A stretch of DNA of 64,000 nucleotides from Rhizobium terricola (lineage in GTDB: Bacteria; Pseudomonadota; Alphaproteobacteria; Rhizobiales; Rhizobiaceae): contig NZ_JABBGK010000003.1 of NCBI RefSeq assembly GCF_012927355.1, positions 1 through 64,000 of the forward strand. The letters are read 5' to 3'. Within the stretch, counting starts at the first letter, position 1. The number at the start of each line of letters is the position of its first letter. A program made the position numbers and the translations under genes. The notes under the pieces were generated by a model, which had not been told where the DNA came from, ran no database searches, and was given only the letters and a program-made list of their open reading frames with translations. Below, piece after piece: positions 9,350-19,306 of this stretch.

Positions 9350-11353
9350 TCAGTCGTGCACCATCCGCGGTCTGCCGCTGGCAGTGGCTATGAAACGCGC
9401 CTCGACCAGCTTACGATTGCCCTCGATCTGCGGTGCGTCGATTTCTTCGACGATGGAGACGGCTGCATCGTCCGCACCGCTGTCGCGGGCATGGGCGAGA
9501 GCGGCCTCGGTGGCGCGTCGCCGCGCCGTGCCGAAGGCCTTTTCCTCGTCCGAGAAACGCATGTTCTCCCCGGCTCCGGAAACCACGAAGACACCCTCTT
9601 CCGGCACTGTCACGAACACCGTCACCGTGGAGCGGATGCGACCGACGACGGCTCCGATTGCGTTGGCCACATCGGCGTCGCCAGGTACCTCGCAAGGAAC
9701 CGCGAGCATTTCGCCGATTGCCGGATAGTAGACAGGCGCGGATGCGCCAAGGCCGATCAGGGCGCGATCGAGTGAGAGTCCGAATTGCACGATACCCGGT
9801 TCCCGGCGCAAAGCGCGATCGATCAGCGTCGAGCGGGACGGATCGATGTCGCCGATACCGTCCTCGGCCAGGCACGCGGTAAGGATCACTTCCGACGACT
9901 GGCGCGTCAGGCGAGCGACGATGCGCTCGGCAAGCTCCTCGGGTGAGCCTGCAATCGGCTGACCGGTGCCGTCTTTCTGGCGCATGGCGAGCCGCAGTCC
10001 CAATTCCGCCGCCTCACGATTCCATTGGCCCTGCCGGCCCAGCACATGCATCGCATCCGATGGGGTCACGCCGCAGATGTGAACGAGGCCGCGCGCCACG
10101 AGCCTGTCGAGCGTTGCCTTTTGCGGCGTGGAGGTCAACAGCTGCTCGAGCGCCACCGGCACGTTGCTGATGCGCGCGAAAAGGGCTGCCTCCTGCGCCT
10201 GCAGGCCGGCGGCGAGGTGATCGGGGACGCCGGTCCTGATTGCCAGTCGACCGTCATGGCGACCGACATGGGTTGCGCGCAGCTGGCGCTCGAGGATCCC
10301 TATCACGTCCGCCCCATGCAGGGCCGCTGCGAGGCTCAGCGGAACCAGGCGGCGCGGCCCTAGCTCCATGCGCGCCATGAGACCGCGATCGTTGATCCGG
10401 ACTTCCGAGTCCCCCCCGAGCCCAAAGGTGCGCATCGCGACGGCCTCGACCATCGTGCGATAGCCGCCGACGACGGCCCCCTCGGCATCGAGCCGCGGGC
10501 GTCCCTTCTCCATGATTGCCACGTCCGTGGTCGTACCGCCGATGTCGGAGACTACGGCATCATCGAGGCCAGTGAGATGCCGGGCGCCGACAAGGCTTGC
10601 TGCCGGTCCAGACAGGATCGTCTCGATCGGCCTCAGCCTCGCCTCGGCCGCGGAAATCAACGCGCCGTCCCCCCGCACCACCATCAGCGGCGCATCGATG
10701 CCCCGGCGACACAGGAAATCCTCGCAGGCGCCGACCAGCCGGTCGATCATCGAGACCAGACGTGCATTGAGCAGCGTGGTGAGCGCCCGGCGCGGACCGC
10801 CCAGTTTGGACGACAATTCGTGGCTGCAGGTCACCGGCAGGTGGCAGTTTTCGCGAAGGAAATCACGGACACGGATTTCATGGTCCGGATTGCGGACCGC
10901 GAAGTAACCGGCAACGGCGAAGGAAGAGACACCCTGTTGCAGCAGCGGCAATGCCTCTTCGAGCGCGCCAAGATCGAGCCGTGTCTCGTTGCCGTGAACG
11001 TCGTGGCCGCCGGGCAGATAGATGACGGGATCGGTGCCGACGGCTTCGGCGAGCCCGTCCCGCTTCAGGTCGTCCGGTCCGAAACCGATCATGACCAGAC
11101 CGGCACGTCCGCCCTGCCCCTCCACGAGCGCGTTGGTGGCAAGCGTGGTGGAAAGGGAGACGAGACTGATTGCTTCTGCGGTGATGCCGGACGACTCGAG
11201 CACGTTTTCCAACGCCTCGCCGATGCCGACGGAAAGGTCATGCCGCGTCGTCAGAGCCTTGGCCTTGGCAAGAATACCTGCCGTTTCGCTGTAGAGCACG
11301 GCATCCGTATAGGTGCCACCGGTATCGATGCCCAGCAGGTAATGAAGTGTCAC
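9350..11353 (-). CDS. hydantoinase/oxoprolinase family protein (HyuA-like)
   Basis: A 667-residue protein with the Hydant_A_N and hydantoinase A domains of the N-methylhydantoinase A/5-oxoprolinase alpha family. The ASKHA-type nucleotide-binding start is GIDTGGTYTDAVLY near residue 9, and a second phosphate-binding strand is VVSDIGGTTTDVAIM. These ATP-dependent amidohydrolases normally pair with a HyuB-type beta subunit, but none is encoded next to it; the neighbours are glcB and a P450. The substrate is unknown (hydantoins, oxoproline or related cyclic amides). The start is the ATG at 11353, 89 bases after the P450 stop on the same strand. Confidence 0.85.
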   Translation of the reverse strand: MTLHYLLGIDTGGTYTDAVLYSETAGILAKAKALTTRHDLSVGIGEALENVLESSGITAEAISLVSLSTTLATNALVEGQGGRAGLVMIGFGPDDLKRDGLAEAVGTDPVIYLPGGHDVHGNETRLDLGALEEALPLLQQGVSSFAVAGYFAVRNPDHEIRVRDFLRENCHLPVTCSHELSSKLGGPRRALTTLLNARLVSMIDRLVGACEDFLCRRGIDAPLMVVRGDGALISAAEARLRPIETILSGPAASLVGARHLTGLDDAVVSDIGGTTTDVAIMEKGRPRLDAEGAVVGGYRTMVEAVAMRTFGLGGDSEVRINDRGLMARMELGPRRLVPLSLAAALHGADVIGILERQLRATHVGRHDGRLAIRTGVPDHLAAGLQAQEAALFARISNVPVALEQLLTSTPQKATLDRLVARGLVHICGVTPSDAMHVLGRQGQWNREAAELGLRLAMRQKDGTGQPIAGSPEELAERIVARLTRQSSEVILTACLAEDGIGDIDPSRSTLIDRALRREPGIVQFGLSLDRALIGLGASAPVYYPAIGEMLAVPCEVPGDADVANAIGAVVGRIRSTVTVFVTVPEEGVFVVSGAGENMRFSDEEKAFGTARRRATEAALAHARDSGADDAAVSIVEEIDAPQIEGNRKLVEARFIATASGRPRMVHD

Positions 11354-11442
11354 GCGGCAGCCTCGGAATTTCTGGAAAGACGAAGTGTTCGGAAGAGCTT
11401 ATCGCACGGGATGTCGTGAGCACACTAGCTGACAAACGGCAA

Positions 11443-12861
11443 TTATTGTGGAGTTGCAACACCCCGTGGACGAACCCGCATCGGAAGGCCGCCACCCGGC
11501 TGGGTGGTCAGCTTCTGCACCGGCCATGGCCGCGTTTCGTTCGTCACCGAGAAACGAAAACGCTGCATCAGAACGGCAAGCGCGATCACGGCCTCCTGGA
11601 GCGCAAAGGTCGCGCCGATACAGACACGCGGCCCGGCGCCAAAGGGCAGATACTGAAACCGGCCGATCCGCTCACGATTTTCCGGCAGGAAGCGCGATGG
11701 ATCGAAGGCACGCGGATTCTCCCAATGAAGTGCGTGGCGATGCAGCGTCCAGGGCATGATGAGAACGGTCGTCCCCTTGCGGATATCGAGGCTCTTTCCG
11801 TTGGACGCCACGAAACGATCGTCGGCGAACGCCTGCCGGTTGATGGATGGTGCGGGCGGATAGAGGCGCAAGGCCTCCTCGAAAGCCGCGCGGACCCGAG
11901 GCATCCGATCGATCCATTCTACCGGGTCCGCACCCTCAGCGAGGACGCCATCGATCTCGGCCTCCATGCCGTCACGAACGGCGGGGCTGTGGGCAACGCA
12001 ATAGAGCGTCCACGACAAGGCCCGCGCGGTCGTCTCGTGACCGGCGCCGATGAAAGTGAGGATGTTGTCCTCTATCTCGGCGGAGGTGAGACCCTGCGGC
12101 CCTTCGATGTCGAGCAACAATGTCAGGAAGTCGCGCGGCACATTCGCCCGGGTATCCGTCATGGCGGATCTTCTGGCGTCCATGGTTTTGCGGACCACGG
12201 AGCGGAACTTGCGCAGCACGCGATACCCTCTGATACGACTCAAGCGCGGCAACCATCGCGGGGCTCTCAAAAGGTCGAGCACATCGATACGACCCATGTG
12301 ATGAAGAAGTGCCTCGACATCGCCGGCGATGTCACCATTGTCCGCAACAATCTCTCCGGAGAACAACGTATCAGCGAGAATCAAGTAGGTGAGTTCCGTC
12401 ATGTCGACCGAGATGTCACGAACCAGTCCGTCGGGATCGGTCGTCGCGTATCGGTCGGCGAACGCCTCGCTCTGCTCGAGCATCTGCCGGGCAAATCCAC
12501 GCGCGTGCCGCGGCGTGAAGACCGGAGCCATCGCCTTGCGGGAGCGCTTCCAGACATCGCCCTCCGCGGTCAGCAATCCGTCGCGAAGGATCGGACGCAG
12601 GACGAGCTGGCGGATCTCGTCCATCGGATAGTTCGTCGAGTTTTCCACGAGCACATGGCGAATGAGCTCCGGATCGTTGACGATCAGCGTCGTTCGGCCA
12701 AAGAAACGCGTCTCGATCCAGGGCAATGTGTAGGAGGGCTCGCCCCAAAGTTCGAGCGGATTGCGCAGAACGGTCCTGATGATTTCAAGGCGCGACGGCG
12801 GCACCGTGCGTGGCACCGGCGCTGGGGGTTCAAAGCGATCAAGACCATCGACAGCTGCCAT
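11443..12861 (-). CDS. cytochrome P450
   Basis: A 472-residue soluble P450 with all landmark motifs: the I-helix oxygen-activation stretch GAGHETTA, the K-helix ExxR in EEALRLYPPAP, FDPSRFLPEN of the PERF region, and the heme-binding loop FGAGPRVCIG with the axial Cys at about residue 414. There is no N-terminal membrane anchor, as expected for bacterial P450s. No ferredoxin or reductase gene is adjacent, so the electron donor must come from elsewhere. The sequence looks closer to CYP102/CYP4-like fatty-acid or alkane hydroxylases than to camphor-type enzymes, but the substrate cannot be assigned. The stop lies 41 bases from the DUF1402 gene stop region on the same strand. Confidence 0.92.
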   Translation of the reverse strand: MAAVDGLDRFEPPAPVPRTVPPSRLEIIRTVLRNPLELWGEPSYTLPWIETRFFGRTTLIVNDPELIRHVLVENSTNYPMDEIRQLVLRPILRDGLLTAEGDVWKRSRKAMAPVFTPRHARGFARQMLEQSEAFADRYATTDPDGLVRDISVDMTELTYLILADTLFSGEIVADNGDIAGDVEALLHHMGRIDVLDLLRAPRWLPRLSRIRGYRVLRKFRSVVRKTMDARRSAMTDTRANVPRDFLTLLLDIEGPQGLTSAEIEDNILTFIGAGHETTARALSWTLYCVAHSPAVRDGMEAEIDGVLAEGADPVEWIDRMPRVRAAFEEALRLYPPAPSINRQAFADDRFVASNGKSLDIRKGTTVLIMPWTLHRHALHWENPRAFDPSRFLPENRERIGRFQYLPFGAGPRVCIGATFALQEAVIALAVLMQRFRFSVTNETRPWPVQKLTTQPGGGLPMRVRPRGVATPQ

Positions 12862-12900
12862 GTCTCCGCTCCCGCGGCGGCCGCTCTGTGCGAACCTTCG

Positions 12901-13851
12901 TCAGAGCAGACCCTTGAGTTCATCCAGACGGTCATTGATCAACCATCCGTAATAGTTCTCTTCCGGCCAGGTCGAGCCACCGCCCGCATTGCGCCGGGCC
13001 AAAGCCTGGGCACGCTCGCGCGAGTTCCCGACATTGAACAGGGTGGCAGTCAATCCCGGGTTTCCGGAGATGTCCATGCCGGCAATCGAACGATAGTCAT
13101 CGATCGCCTTGCGCAGCGCGGCCGCCATGTAGGCAAGCGAGACGTCGGGTTCCATGATGGCCTTGTAAACGCCTGCCGCGTCGGTCTCGTCGAGTTTCTC
13201 GTAACCGGACCGGTCATGCACCAGATCGGTCAGCATCAATGCGGTCAGAGGATTGATCTGGCCGAGGCCGAAGGTCTGGCCGGCATAGAAGGGCTGGAAG
13301 AACACGGCGCTGAGCCGGTTGTTCGGGTAGGACTTGCCGCCAACCGTATGACCGCGGAACGTCTTCTGCCAGACATCTTCACGACAGGACCAGAGCAGAT
13401 AGGAATCATCGATCCCGGCGCATTCGGAGAACTCCGGGCGCGCGACAAAATCGGCAATATCCTCGTCTTCATAGGCGAAGCGGAAGCTGCTGCCCGCATA
13501 GGACGCCGCCTTCACGTAGTAACTCTGCAGACTGTCATAGGCGTCGACGTTGAAAGTGTGCTCGCCCACAATCGCTCCGACCATGTGGATCGGGTCGATC
13601 CCGTATGCCGATGCCGTCTTCCTGATCTTGGAACGCAGGCGCTCGTCGGTCGCCAACAGGTCACGCACCTTTTCGAACTTCAGGTCGAACGTCGTCTTTC
13701 CTGCCTTGGTCCGACGGACCGACGCACCGGGAATCGGTGGCTGCTCGGCATGGCGGTTGCCCTCGGGAACGATGCGCACCGATCCGGCATCGGCTCCGAC
13801 CGGAGCGAGCATGACGAGCGCGAAGATGAATGCCCGAGTAAAAGACCGCAC
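12901..13851 (-). CDS. DUF1402 family exported protein, possible divergent lytic transglycosylase
   Basis: Starting at the GTG at 13851 the protein has 316 residues and a clean signal peptide (RSFTRAFIFALVML...GADA, cleavage near 22). An earlier in-frame ATG would bury this signal behind a basic tail, so GTG is preferred; GGAG and AGG lie upstream. It matches DUF1402, a family found in rhizobia with no assigned function. Three segments resemble the lysozyme-like SLT core in order: a Glu in VGAIVGEHTFN (E97), GLGQINP (195-201) and LFNVGN (271-276), plus a DVSLAYMAAALR helix between the last two. This suggests a periplasmic peptidoglycan lytic enzyme, an inference from motif order only. Confidence 0.75.
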   Translation of the reverse strand: MRSFTRAFIFALVMLAPVGADAGSVRIVPEGNRHAEQPPIPGASVRRTKAGKTTFDLKFEKVRDLLATDERLRSKIRKTASAYGIDPIHMVGAIVGEHTFNVDAYDSLQSYYVKAASYAGSSFRFAYEDEDIADFVARPEFSECAGIDDSYLLWSCREDVWQKTFRGHTVGGKSYPNNRLSAVFFQPFYAGQTFGLGQINPLTALMLTDLVHDRSGYEKLDETDAAGVYKAIMEPDVSLAYMAAALRKAIDDYRSIAGMDISGNPGLTATLFNVGNSRERAQALARRNAGGGSTWPEENYYGWLINDRLDELKGLL

Positions 13852-13916
13852 GATACCTGTGTCTCCAGATCTGAACTTCGACTTTGCCTTACGGGCGCAA
13901 TGCATACAGAAGCGAG

Positions 13917-13955
13917 GCCGCCCTTGTCGACCTCGCTTTCCGTCACAAGGGCGGC
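13917..13955. repeat. 11-bp perfect inverted repeat downstream of hslU
   Basis: GCCGCCCTTGT (13917-13927) pairs with ACAAGGGCGGC (13945-13955). A second, mutually exclusive stem is possible between AGCGAGG (13911-13917) and CCTCGCT (13931-13937). There is no T run immediately after it on the minus strand, so it is not a standard terminator; it may protect the 3' end of hslVU mRNA. Confidence 0.5.
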
Positions 13956-13991
13956 ATTCCAGCAGCAAATGCGCGCTTTTTTAGGTTTCGG

Positions 13992-15299
13992 TCACAGAAT
14001 ATAGCGCGACAGATCGGCGTCGGCGGCGATTCCCCCGACATGCTCGCGCACGTAGTCGGAATCTATCATGACGGCCGAACCGCCCCGGTCGGGAGCATTG
14101 AAGGAGATGTCATCCAGCACACGCTCCATCACCGTCTGGAGACGGCGGGCGCCGATGTTCTCGACCGAGGTGTTGAGCTTGACCGCAACGTCTGCCAACG
14201 CGTCGATTGCGTCTTCGGTGAATTCGAGATCGAGCTCCTCGGTCGCCATCAGTGCCTTGTACTGCCGGATCAGGCTTGCTTCGGTCTCCGTCAGGATCCG
14301 TCGGAAGTCTTCCTTGGTGAGCGGCTTCAGTTCGACGCGGATCGGCAGACGGCCCTGCAATTCGGGAAGGAGGTCGGACGGCTTCGAGACATGGAAAGCG
14401 CCGGATGCGATAAAGAGGACGTGATCCGTCTTCACCGGACCATACTTCGTCGAAACCGTGGTCCCTTCGACCAGCGGCAGCAGATCGCGCTGGACGCCCT
14501 CACGGGAGACGCCGGCACCCACGCCGCCATCGCGCGCGGCAATCTTGTCGATCTCGTCGAGGAACACGATGCCGTCGTTCTCGACCGAACGCACCGCCTC
14601 GCGCTGGATCACCTCATTGTCGATCAGCTTGTCGGATTCGTCGCGGATCAGCTCGGCATAGGAGGCCTTGACGGTGGTGCGCACCTTCTTGGTTCGACCG
14701 CCCATGGCCTTACCGAACATTTCGGACAGGTTGAGGATGCCGACATTGCCGCCAGGGACGCCCGGGATCTCGAAACCCGGCATTCCATTGCCGCTGTCGG
14801 CGATCTCGATGTCGATCTCCTTGTCGTCCAGCAGGCCGTCACGAAGCTTCTTGCGGAAGTTGTCACGGGTCGCGGGCGAGGCCGTGGAACCGACGAGCGC
14901 ATCAAGCACGCGTTCCTCGGCGCCGGCATGGGCCTTGGCCTGAACCTCGGCACGCTTCTTTTCGCGCACCAGGCCGATGCCCACCTCGACCAGATCGCGG
15001 ATGATCTGCTCGACGTCGCGGCCGACATAGCCAACCTCGGTGAACTTGGTCGCCTCCACCTTGATGAAGGGAGCACCGGCGAGCTTCGCCAGGCGACGCG
15101 AGATTTCGGTCTTGCCGACACCGGTCGGGCCGATCATCAGAATGTTCTTCGGCATCACCTCGTCACGAAGGCTCTCGTCGAGCTGCTGGCGCCGCCACCG
15201 GTTGCGCAACGCGATGGCCACGGCGCGCTTTGCTTCGTGCTGCCCGATGATGAAACGGTCGAGTTCGGAAACGATCTCGCGGGGAGAAAAGGTCGTCAT
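13992..15299 (-). CDS. hslU: ATP-dependent protease ATPase subunit HslU
   Basis: A 435-residue AAA+ unfoldase with Walker A GPTGVGKT (57-64), the pore loop GYVGRD (90-95), Walker [12 protein letters not shown], an I-domain insertion, and the C-terminal tail ending RYIL that docks into HslV. It forms the hexameric ATPase of the two-component HslVU protease that degrades misfolded and regulatory proteins in the cytoplasm. It is the second gene of the hslVU unit, 32 bases after hslV. Confidence 0.97.
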   Translation of the reverse strand: MTTFSPREIVSELDRFIIGQHEAKRAVAIALRNRWRRQQLDESLRDEVMPKNILMIGPTGVGKTEISRRLAKLAGAPFIKVEATKFTEVGYVGRDVEQIIRDLVEVGIGLVREKKRAEVQAKAHAGAEERVLDALVGSTASPATRDNFRKKLRDGLLDDKEIDIEIADSGNGMPGFEIPGVPGGNVGILNLSEMFGKAMGGRTKKVRTTVKASYAELIRDESDKLIDNEVIQREAVRSVENDGIVFLDEIDKIAARDGGVGAGVSREGVQRDLLPLVEGTTVSTKYGPVKTDHVLFIASGAFHVSKPSDLLPELQGRLPIRVELKPLTKEDFRRILTETEASLIRQYKALMATEELDLEFTEDAIDALADVAVKLNTSVENIGARRLQTVMERVLDDISFNAPDRGGSAVMIDSDYVREHVGGIAADADLSRYIL

Positions 15300-15331
15300 A
15301 GCGGTTGTTCCAGTCAGGTCCAGGAAGGGGC

Positions 15332-15859
15332 TCAGTTCTCGCTGTCGAGTGTCTCGACGACGATGTTGTCATTCGTATAGACGCAGATCTCCGCGGCGAT
15401 CGCCATGGCCTGCCGGGCGATTTCTTCCGCCGACTTGTCGCTGTCCATCAAAGCCCGTGCCGCCGCAAAGGCATAGTTGCCGCCGGAGCCGATCGCCATG
15501 GTTCCGTGCTCCGGTTCGAGCACATCGCCGTTGCCGGTGATTGCGAGCGTAATCGACTTGTCGGCCACGAGCATCATGGCTTCGAGATTGCGCAGGTACT
15601 TGTCGGTACGCCAGTCCTTGGCAAGTTCGACGGCCGCACGCATCAGCTGGCCTGGATACTGTTCCAGCTTCTTTTCGAGCCGCTCGAGCAGCGTGAAGGC
15701 ATCCGCGGTCGCGCCAGCGAACCCGGTGATCACGTCGCCCTTGCCGATGCGGCGGACCTTGCGGGCATTGCCCTTCATCACGGTCTGGCCGAGGCTCACC
15801 TGTCCGTCACCGGCCATGATGACCTTGCCGCCCTTGCGTACTGTAATAATCGTCGTCAT
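15332..15859 (-). CDS. hslV: ATP-dependent protease subunit HslV
   Basis: A 175-residue Ntn-hydrolase, the peptidase of HslVU. Starting at ATG 15859 the sequence begins [12 protein letters not shown], so the nucleophile Thr is exposed after Met removal; this settles the start against longer in-frame options. Conserved AGDGQVSLG and [14 protein letters not shown] are present. hslV heads the hslVU operon and is transcribed divergently from hisB across a 191-base spacer. Confidence 0.97.
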   Translation of the reverse strand: MTTIITVRKGGKVIMAGDGQVSLGQTVMKGNARKVRRIGKGDVITGFAGATADAFTLLERLEKKLEQYPGQLMRAAVELAKDWRTDKYLRNLEAMMLVADKSITLAITGNGDVLEPEHGTMAIGSGGNYAFAAARALMDSDKSAEEIARQAMAIAAEICVYTNDNIVVETLDSEN

Positions 15860-15924
15860 TGAGGCACCTGTTGGCCCGCGACACGGGCTTTCGATTGGAT
15901 GCGCTTTGGCGCGCCGTTGGATCC

Positions 15925-15952
15925 TATGTAAGTTGGCGCGCGGCGAATGCAA
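15925..15952 (-). promoter_or_regulatory. candidate hslV promoter
   Basis: On the minus strand TTGCAT (15952-15947) is followed after 16 bases by TACATA (15930-15925), about 66 bases before the hslV start. This fits a housekeeping-type promoter. A clear heat-shock (sigma-32) promoter was not recognised. Confidence 0.3.
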
Positions 15953-16050
15953 TCTCATGACGCAATGCGGCAAAGCAGGGCCTGCTTTTGCTGGATATTT
16001 ACCGGACCGCCTGATAAGGAACCCCTGACCAAGGCATGGAGCAGACCCTG

Positions 16051-16659
16051 ATGGGCGAAACGACGATCCAGCGCGCGGGAAGCATTTCGCGCAAGACCAA
16101 CGAAACCTCCGTTTCGGTATCCGTCAATCTCGACGGCACCGGCGCCGCGAAGATTTCGACGGGCGTCGGTTTTTTCGACCATATGCTGGATCAGCTCAGC
16201 CGACATTCGCTCATCGACATGGAAATCGACGTCAAGGGCGACCTGCATATCGACGATCATCACACGGTCGAGGATACCGGCATCGCGATCGGCCAGGCGA
16301 TATCCAAGGCACTCGGCGACCGCCGCGGCATCACCCGCTACGCTTCGATCGATCTCGCCATGGACGAGACCATGACCAAGGCGGCGATCGACGTTTCGGG
16401 CCGGCCTTTCCTCGTCTGGAACGTGGCGTTCAGCGCACCCAAGATCGGGACATTCGACACCGAACTGGTCCGCGAATTCTTCCAGGCACTCGCCCAGAAT
16501 GCCGGGATAACCCTGCATGTGCTCAATCACTACGGCGCGAACAATCACCATATCGCCGAAACCTGCTTCAAGGCGGTGGCGCGTGCCCTGCGCAGCGCGG
16601 TCGAAATCGACCCGCGCCAGGCAAGCCGCGTTCCCTCGACCAAGGGCACCCTCGTCTGA
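16051..16659 (+). CDS. hisB: imidazoleglycerol-phosphate dehydratase HisB
   Basis: A 202-residue monofunctional HisB, catalysing dehydration of imidazoleglycerol phosphate in histidine synthesis. The diagnostic metal-binding clusters are [17 protein letters not shown] ([17 protein letters not shown]) and [12 protein letters not shown], and it has FFDHMLDQL and a C-terminus VPSTKG. Unlike E. coli there is no fused phosphatase domain. Two starts are possible; ATG 16051 is preferred over ATG 16036 because GGAG lies about ten bases before it and homologues start close to this Met. It heads the histidine operon. Confidence 0.95.
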   Translation: MGETTIQRAGSISRKTNETSVSVSVNLDGTGAAKISTGVGFFDHMLDQLSRHSLIDMEIDVKGDLHIDDHHTVEDTGIAIGQAISKALGDRRGITRYASIDLAMDETMTKAAIDVSGRPFLVWNVAFSAPKIGTFDTELVREFFQALAQNAGITLHVLNHYGANNHHIAETCFKAVARALRSAVEIDPRQASRVPSTKGTLV

Positions 16660-16665
16660 GGCCGG

Positions 16666-16681
16666 GCCGCCCAATGGCGGC
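16666..16681 (+). repeat. small hairpin between hisB and hisH
   Basis: GCCGCC and GGCGGC flank a CAAT loop just after the hisB stop. It has no T run, so it is unlikely to terminate; it may mark an mRNA processing or stability element in the 101-base spacer. Confidence 0.3.
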
Positions 16682-16760
16682 AAGACCGGTGTGATCTTAG
16701 CTTTGCGATGCGTCGAGGCCGCTGCCCTCTGCGTCGCGTTTGAGAAAAGGACGTTCCACG

Positions 16761-17411
16761 ATGCGCGTGGCGATCATCGACTATGGTTCCGGAAATCTCC
16801 GCTCGGCGACCAAGGCCTTCGAGCGTGCCGCCCGCGAAAGCGGTATCGACGCTGTAATCGAACTGACAGACAAGGCCGATCGCGTGGCGACCGCCGACCG
16901 GGTCGTTCTGCCGGGAGTTGGCGCCTACGCCGACTGCCGCAACGGCCTCGACGCCGTTTCGGGAATGCATGAGGCGATCGTCGAGGCGGTCGAGACGAAG
17001 GCGCGGCCATTTCTCGGGATCTGTGTCGGCATGCAGCTGATGTCGAGCCGTGGGCTGGAAAAGGCGATCACCCCCGGCTTCGGCTGGATCAAGGGCGACG
17101 TGGTCGAAATGACGCCCAGCGATCCGTCGCTGAAGATTCCTCAGATCGGCTGGAACACGCTGGACCTTCGCCGACCGCATCCGCTTTTCGAGGGCGTCAA
17201 GACCGGACCTGACGGTCTGCACGCCTACTTCGTGCACTCCTACCACCTGGCCGCAGAAAACGCGGAAGACGTGATCGCCACCACCGACTACGGCGGCCCG
17301 ATGACGGCGTTCGTCGGCCGCGACAATGTCGCTGGCGCGCAGTTCCATCCGGAAAAGAGCCAGGCGCTCGGCCTCAAGCTGATCGCCAACTTCCTTTCCT
17401 GGCAACCGTAA
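16761..17411 (+). CDS. hisH: imidazole glycerol phosphate synthase glutaminase subunit HisH
   Basis: A 216-residue class I glutamine amidotransferase. The triad is visible: C88 in [12 protein letters not shown]196 and E198 in AQFHPEKSQ. It supplies ammonia to HisF for formation of imidazoleglycerol phosphate and AICAR. ATG 16761 follows AAGGA at a good distance and gives the standard start [12 protein letters not shown]. In many rhizobia a small DUF2628 gene separates hisB and hisH; here the spacer is only 101 bases and holds no gene. Confidence 0.96.
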   Translation: MRVAIIDYGSGNLRSATKAFERAARESGIDAVIELTDKADRVATADRVVLPGVGAYADCRNGLDAVSGMHEAIVEAVETKARPFLGICVGMQLMSSRGLEKAITPGFGWIKGDVVEMTPSDPSLKIPQIGWNTLDLRRPHPLFEGVKTGPDGLHAYFVHSYHLAAENAEDVIATTDYGGPMTAFVGRDNVAGAQFHPEKSQALGLKLIANFLSWQP

Positions 17412-17438
17412 GTTTCCTCGAGTTTCGGGTATTTCCGC

Positions 17439-18173
17439 ATGATCCTCTTTCCCGCCATCGATCTCAAGGACGGCCAGTGCGTGCGGCTCAAGCTGGGCGA
17501 CATGGACCAGGCGACCGTCTACAACACCGATCCCGCCGCTCAGGCCAAGGCCTTCGAGGACCAGGGTTTCGAATGGCTGCACGTGGTCGATCTCAACGGC
17601 GCCTTTGCCGGTGAAAGTGTCAACGGCGCCGCCGTAGACGCCATCCTGAAAGCCACGAAGAACCCGGTGCAACTCGGCGGCGGCATCCGCAGCCTCGAGC
17701 ATATCGAGAACTGGCTGCAACGCGGTCTTTCCCGGGTGATCCTCGGCACGATTGCGGTGCGCGATCCAGGACTCGTGATCGAGGCCTGCAAGGCTTTTCC
17801 CGGCAAGATCGCGGTCGGGATCGACGCCAAGGGCGGCAAGGTCGCAGTCGAGGGCTGGGCGGAGGCGTCCGAACTCGGCGTCATCGAGCTCGCAAAGAAG
17901 TTCGAGGGCGCAGGCGTCGCGGCAATCATCTACACCGACATCGATCGCGACGGCATCCTGACCGGGATCAACTGGGAATCGACGCTTTCGCTGGCCGATG
18001 CCGTTTCCATTCCGGTGATCGCCTCGGGCGGGCTTGCCTCCATGGACGACATCCGCCGGATGCTGGAACCGGATGCAACAAAGCTCGAAGGCGCGATCTC
18101 CGGGCGTGCCCTCTATGACGGCCGCATCGACCCTTCCGAAGCCCTGGCGCTGATCCGCGCCGCCCGCACCTGA
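17439..18173 (+). CDS. hisA: phosphoribosylformimino-AICAR isomerase HisA
   Basis: A 244-residue (beta/alpha)8 barrel of the HisA/HisF family. It begins [13 protein letters not shown] with catalytic-base Asp D8 and has the second Asp in IYTDIDRDG, plus the phosphate-binding GGGIRS and ASGGLAS loops. It performs the Amadori isomerisation of ProFAR to PRFAR. The gene sits between hisH and hisF with short spacers (27 and 13 bases). Confidence 0.96.
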   Translation: MILFPAIDLKDGQCVRLKLGDMDQATVYNTDPAAQAKAFEDQGFEWLHVVDLNGAFAGESVNGAAVDAILKATKNPVQLGGGIRSLEHIENWLQRGLSRVILGTIAVRDPGLVIEACKAFPGKIAVGIDAKGGKVAVEGWAEASELGVIELAKKFEGAGVAAIIYTDIDRDGILTGINWESTLSLADAVSIPVIASGGLASMDDIRRMLEPDATKLEGAISGRALYDGRIDPSEALALIRAART

Positions 18174-18186
18174 ACGAGGTGAGACC

Positions 18187-18963
18187 ATGACGCTGAAAGC
18201 CCGTGTCATTCCCTGCCTGGACGTCAAGGACGGCCGCGTCGTCAAGGGCGTCAACTTCGTCGACCTGATCGACGCTGGCGATCCGGTGGAGGCCGCCAAG
18301 GCCTATGATGCCGCCGGTGCCGACGAGTTGTGCTTCCTCGACATCACCGCGTCTTCCGACAATCGCGAAACGATCTTCGAAGTCGTCGCCCAGACCGCCG
18401 ATCATTGCTTCATGCCGCTCACCGTGGGTGGCGGGGTGCGCAGCGTCGCCGACATCCGCAAGCTGCTGCTCTGCGGCGCCGACAAGGTGTCGATCAACTC
18501 GGCGGCAGTGAAGGATCCCGATTTCGTCGCCGAGGCGGCCGACAAGTTCGGCGACCAGTGCATCGTGGTATCGGTCGACGCCAAGAAGGTTTCCGGCGCC
18601 GGCGAGGCCGACCGCTGGGAGATCTTCACCCATGGCGGGCGCCAGCCGACAGGCATCGACGCCGTCGAGTTTGCCGCCAAGGTGGTGGCGCGCGGCGCGG
18701 GCGAACTGCTGGTCACCTCGATGGACCGCGACGGCACGAAGAGCGGCTATGACATCGCGCTCACCCGCACCATCGCCGACAGCGTCCGCGTTCCCGTGAT
18801 TGCCTCCGGCGGGGTCGGCAATCTCGATGATCTGGTTGCCGGGATCACCGAGGGTCATGCGACCGCGGTGCTTGCAGCCTCGATTTTCCACTTCGGCACC
18901 TATTCGATCGCCGAGGCCAAGCAGTACATGGCACAGCATGGCATCGCCATGCGCCTCGATTGA
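18187..18963 (+). CDS. hisF: imidazole glycerol phosphate synthase cyclase subunit HisF
   Basis: A 258-residue barrel cyclase partner of HisH. The key acids are D12 in [10 protein letters not shown] and the Asp in [13 protein letters not shown]; phosphate-binding GGGVRS and ASGGVGN are present. GAGGTGAGACC precedes the ATG as a strong ribosome site. It follows hisA by 13 bases and is co-transcribed with the histidine genes. Confidence 0.97.
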   Translation: MTLKARVIPCLDVKDGRVVKGVNFVDLIDAGDPVEAAKAYDAAGADELCFLDITASSDNRETIFEVVAQTADHCFMPLTVGGGVRSVADIRKLLLCGADKVSINSAAVKDPDFVAEAADKFGDQCIVVSVDAKKVSGAGEADRWEIFTHGGRQPTGIDAVEFAAKVVARGAGELLVTSMDRDGTKSGYDIALTRTIADSVRVPVIASGGVGNLDDLVAGITEGHATAVLAASIFHFGTYSIAEAKQYMAQHGIAMRLD

Positions 18964-18982
18964 GCCAGCGAAAGGCGCCGCG

Positions 18983-19306
18983 ATGAGCGATTTCTCCCTC
19001 TTCGACCTCGAACGTATCGTTGCCGATCGTGCCAAGGCCCGCCCGGACGAATCCTGGACTGCAAAGCTGGTGGCCGGCGGACAGCCGAAAGCGGCCAAGA
19101 AGCTCGGCGAGGAAGCGGTCGAAACCGTGATCGCGGCCATCGGCAACGACCGCGAAAACCTCGTCTACGAGAGCGCGGACGTGCTCTATCACCTGTTGGT
19201 CGTATTGAAAATCGCCGACATCCCGCTAAAAGCGGTGCTAGACGAGCTTGAACGGCGTACAGCCCAGACAGGCCTCAAAGAGAAGGCCAGCCGGCAGGAT
19301 CCATGA
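18983..19306 (+). CDS. hisE: phosphoribosyl-ATP diphosphatase HisE
   Basis: A 107-residue all-alpha NTP pyrophosphohydrolase with the MazG-like acidic helix pattern ([14 protein letters not shown] and [13 protein letters not shown]). It hydrolyses phosphoribosyl-ATP in step two of histidine synthesis; HisI is not fused to it and not in the window. ATG 18983 follows the hisF stop by 19 bases, and its stop overlaps the coaA start by four bases (ATGA). Confidence 0.95.
   Translation: MSDFSLFDLERIVADRAKARPDESWTAKLVAGGQPKAAKKLGEEAVETVIAAIGNDRENLVYESADVLYHLLVVLKIADIPLKAVLDELERRTAQTGLKEKASRQDP

Noticed and set aside
11347..14004. An 885-codon open frame on the plus strand opposite the P450 and DUF1402 genes
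   Set aside because: It is antisense to well-supported genes, has no recognisable domain, and is explained by GC-rich codon bias in the opposite frame.
16660..16760. A lost DUF2628 gene between hisB and hisH
   Set aside because: The 101-base spacer is too short to contain even a remnant that can be recognised.
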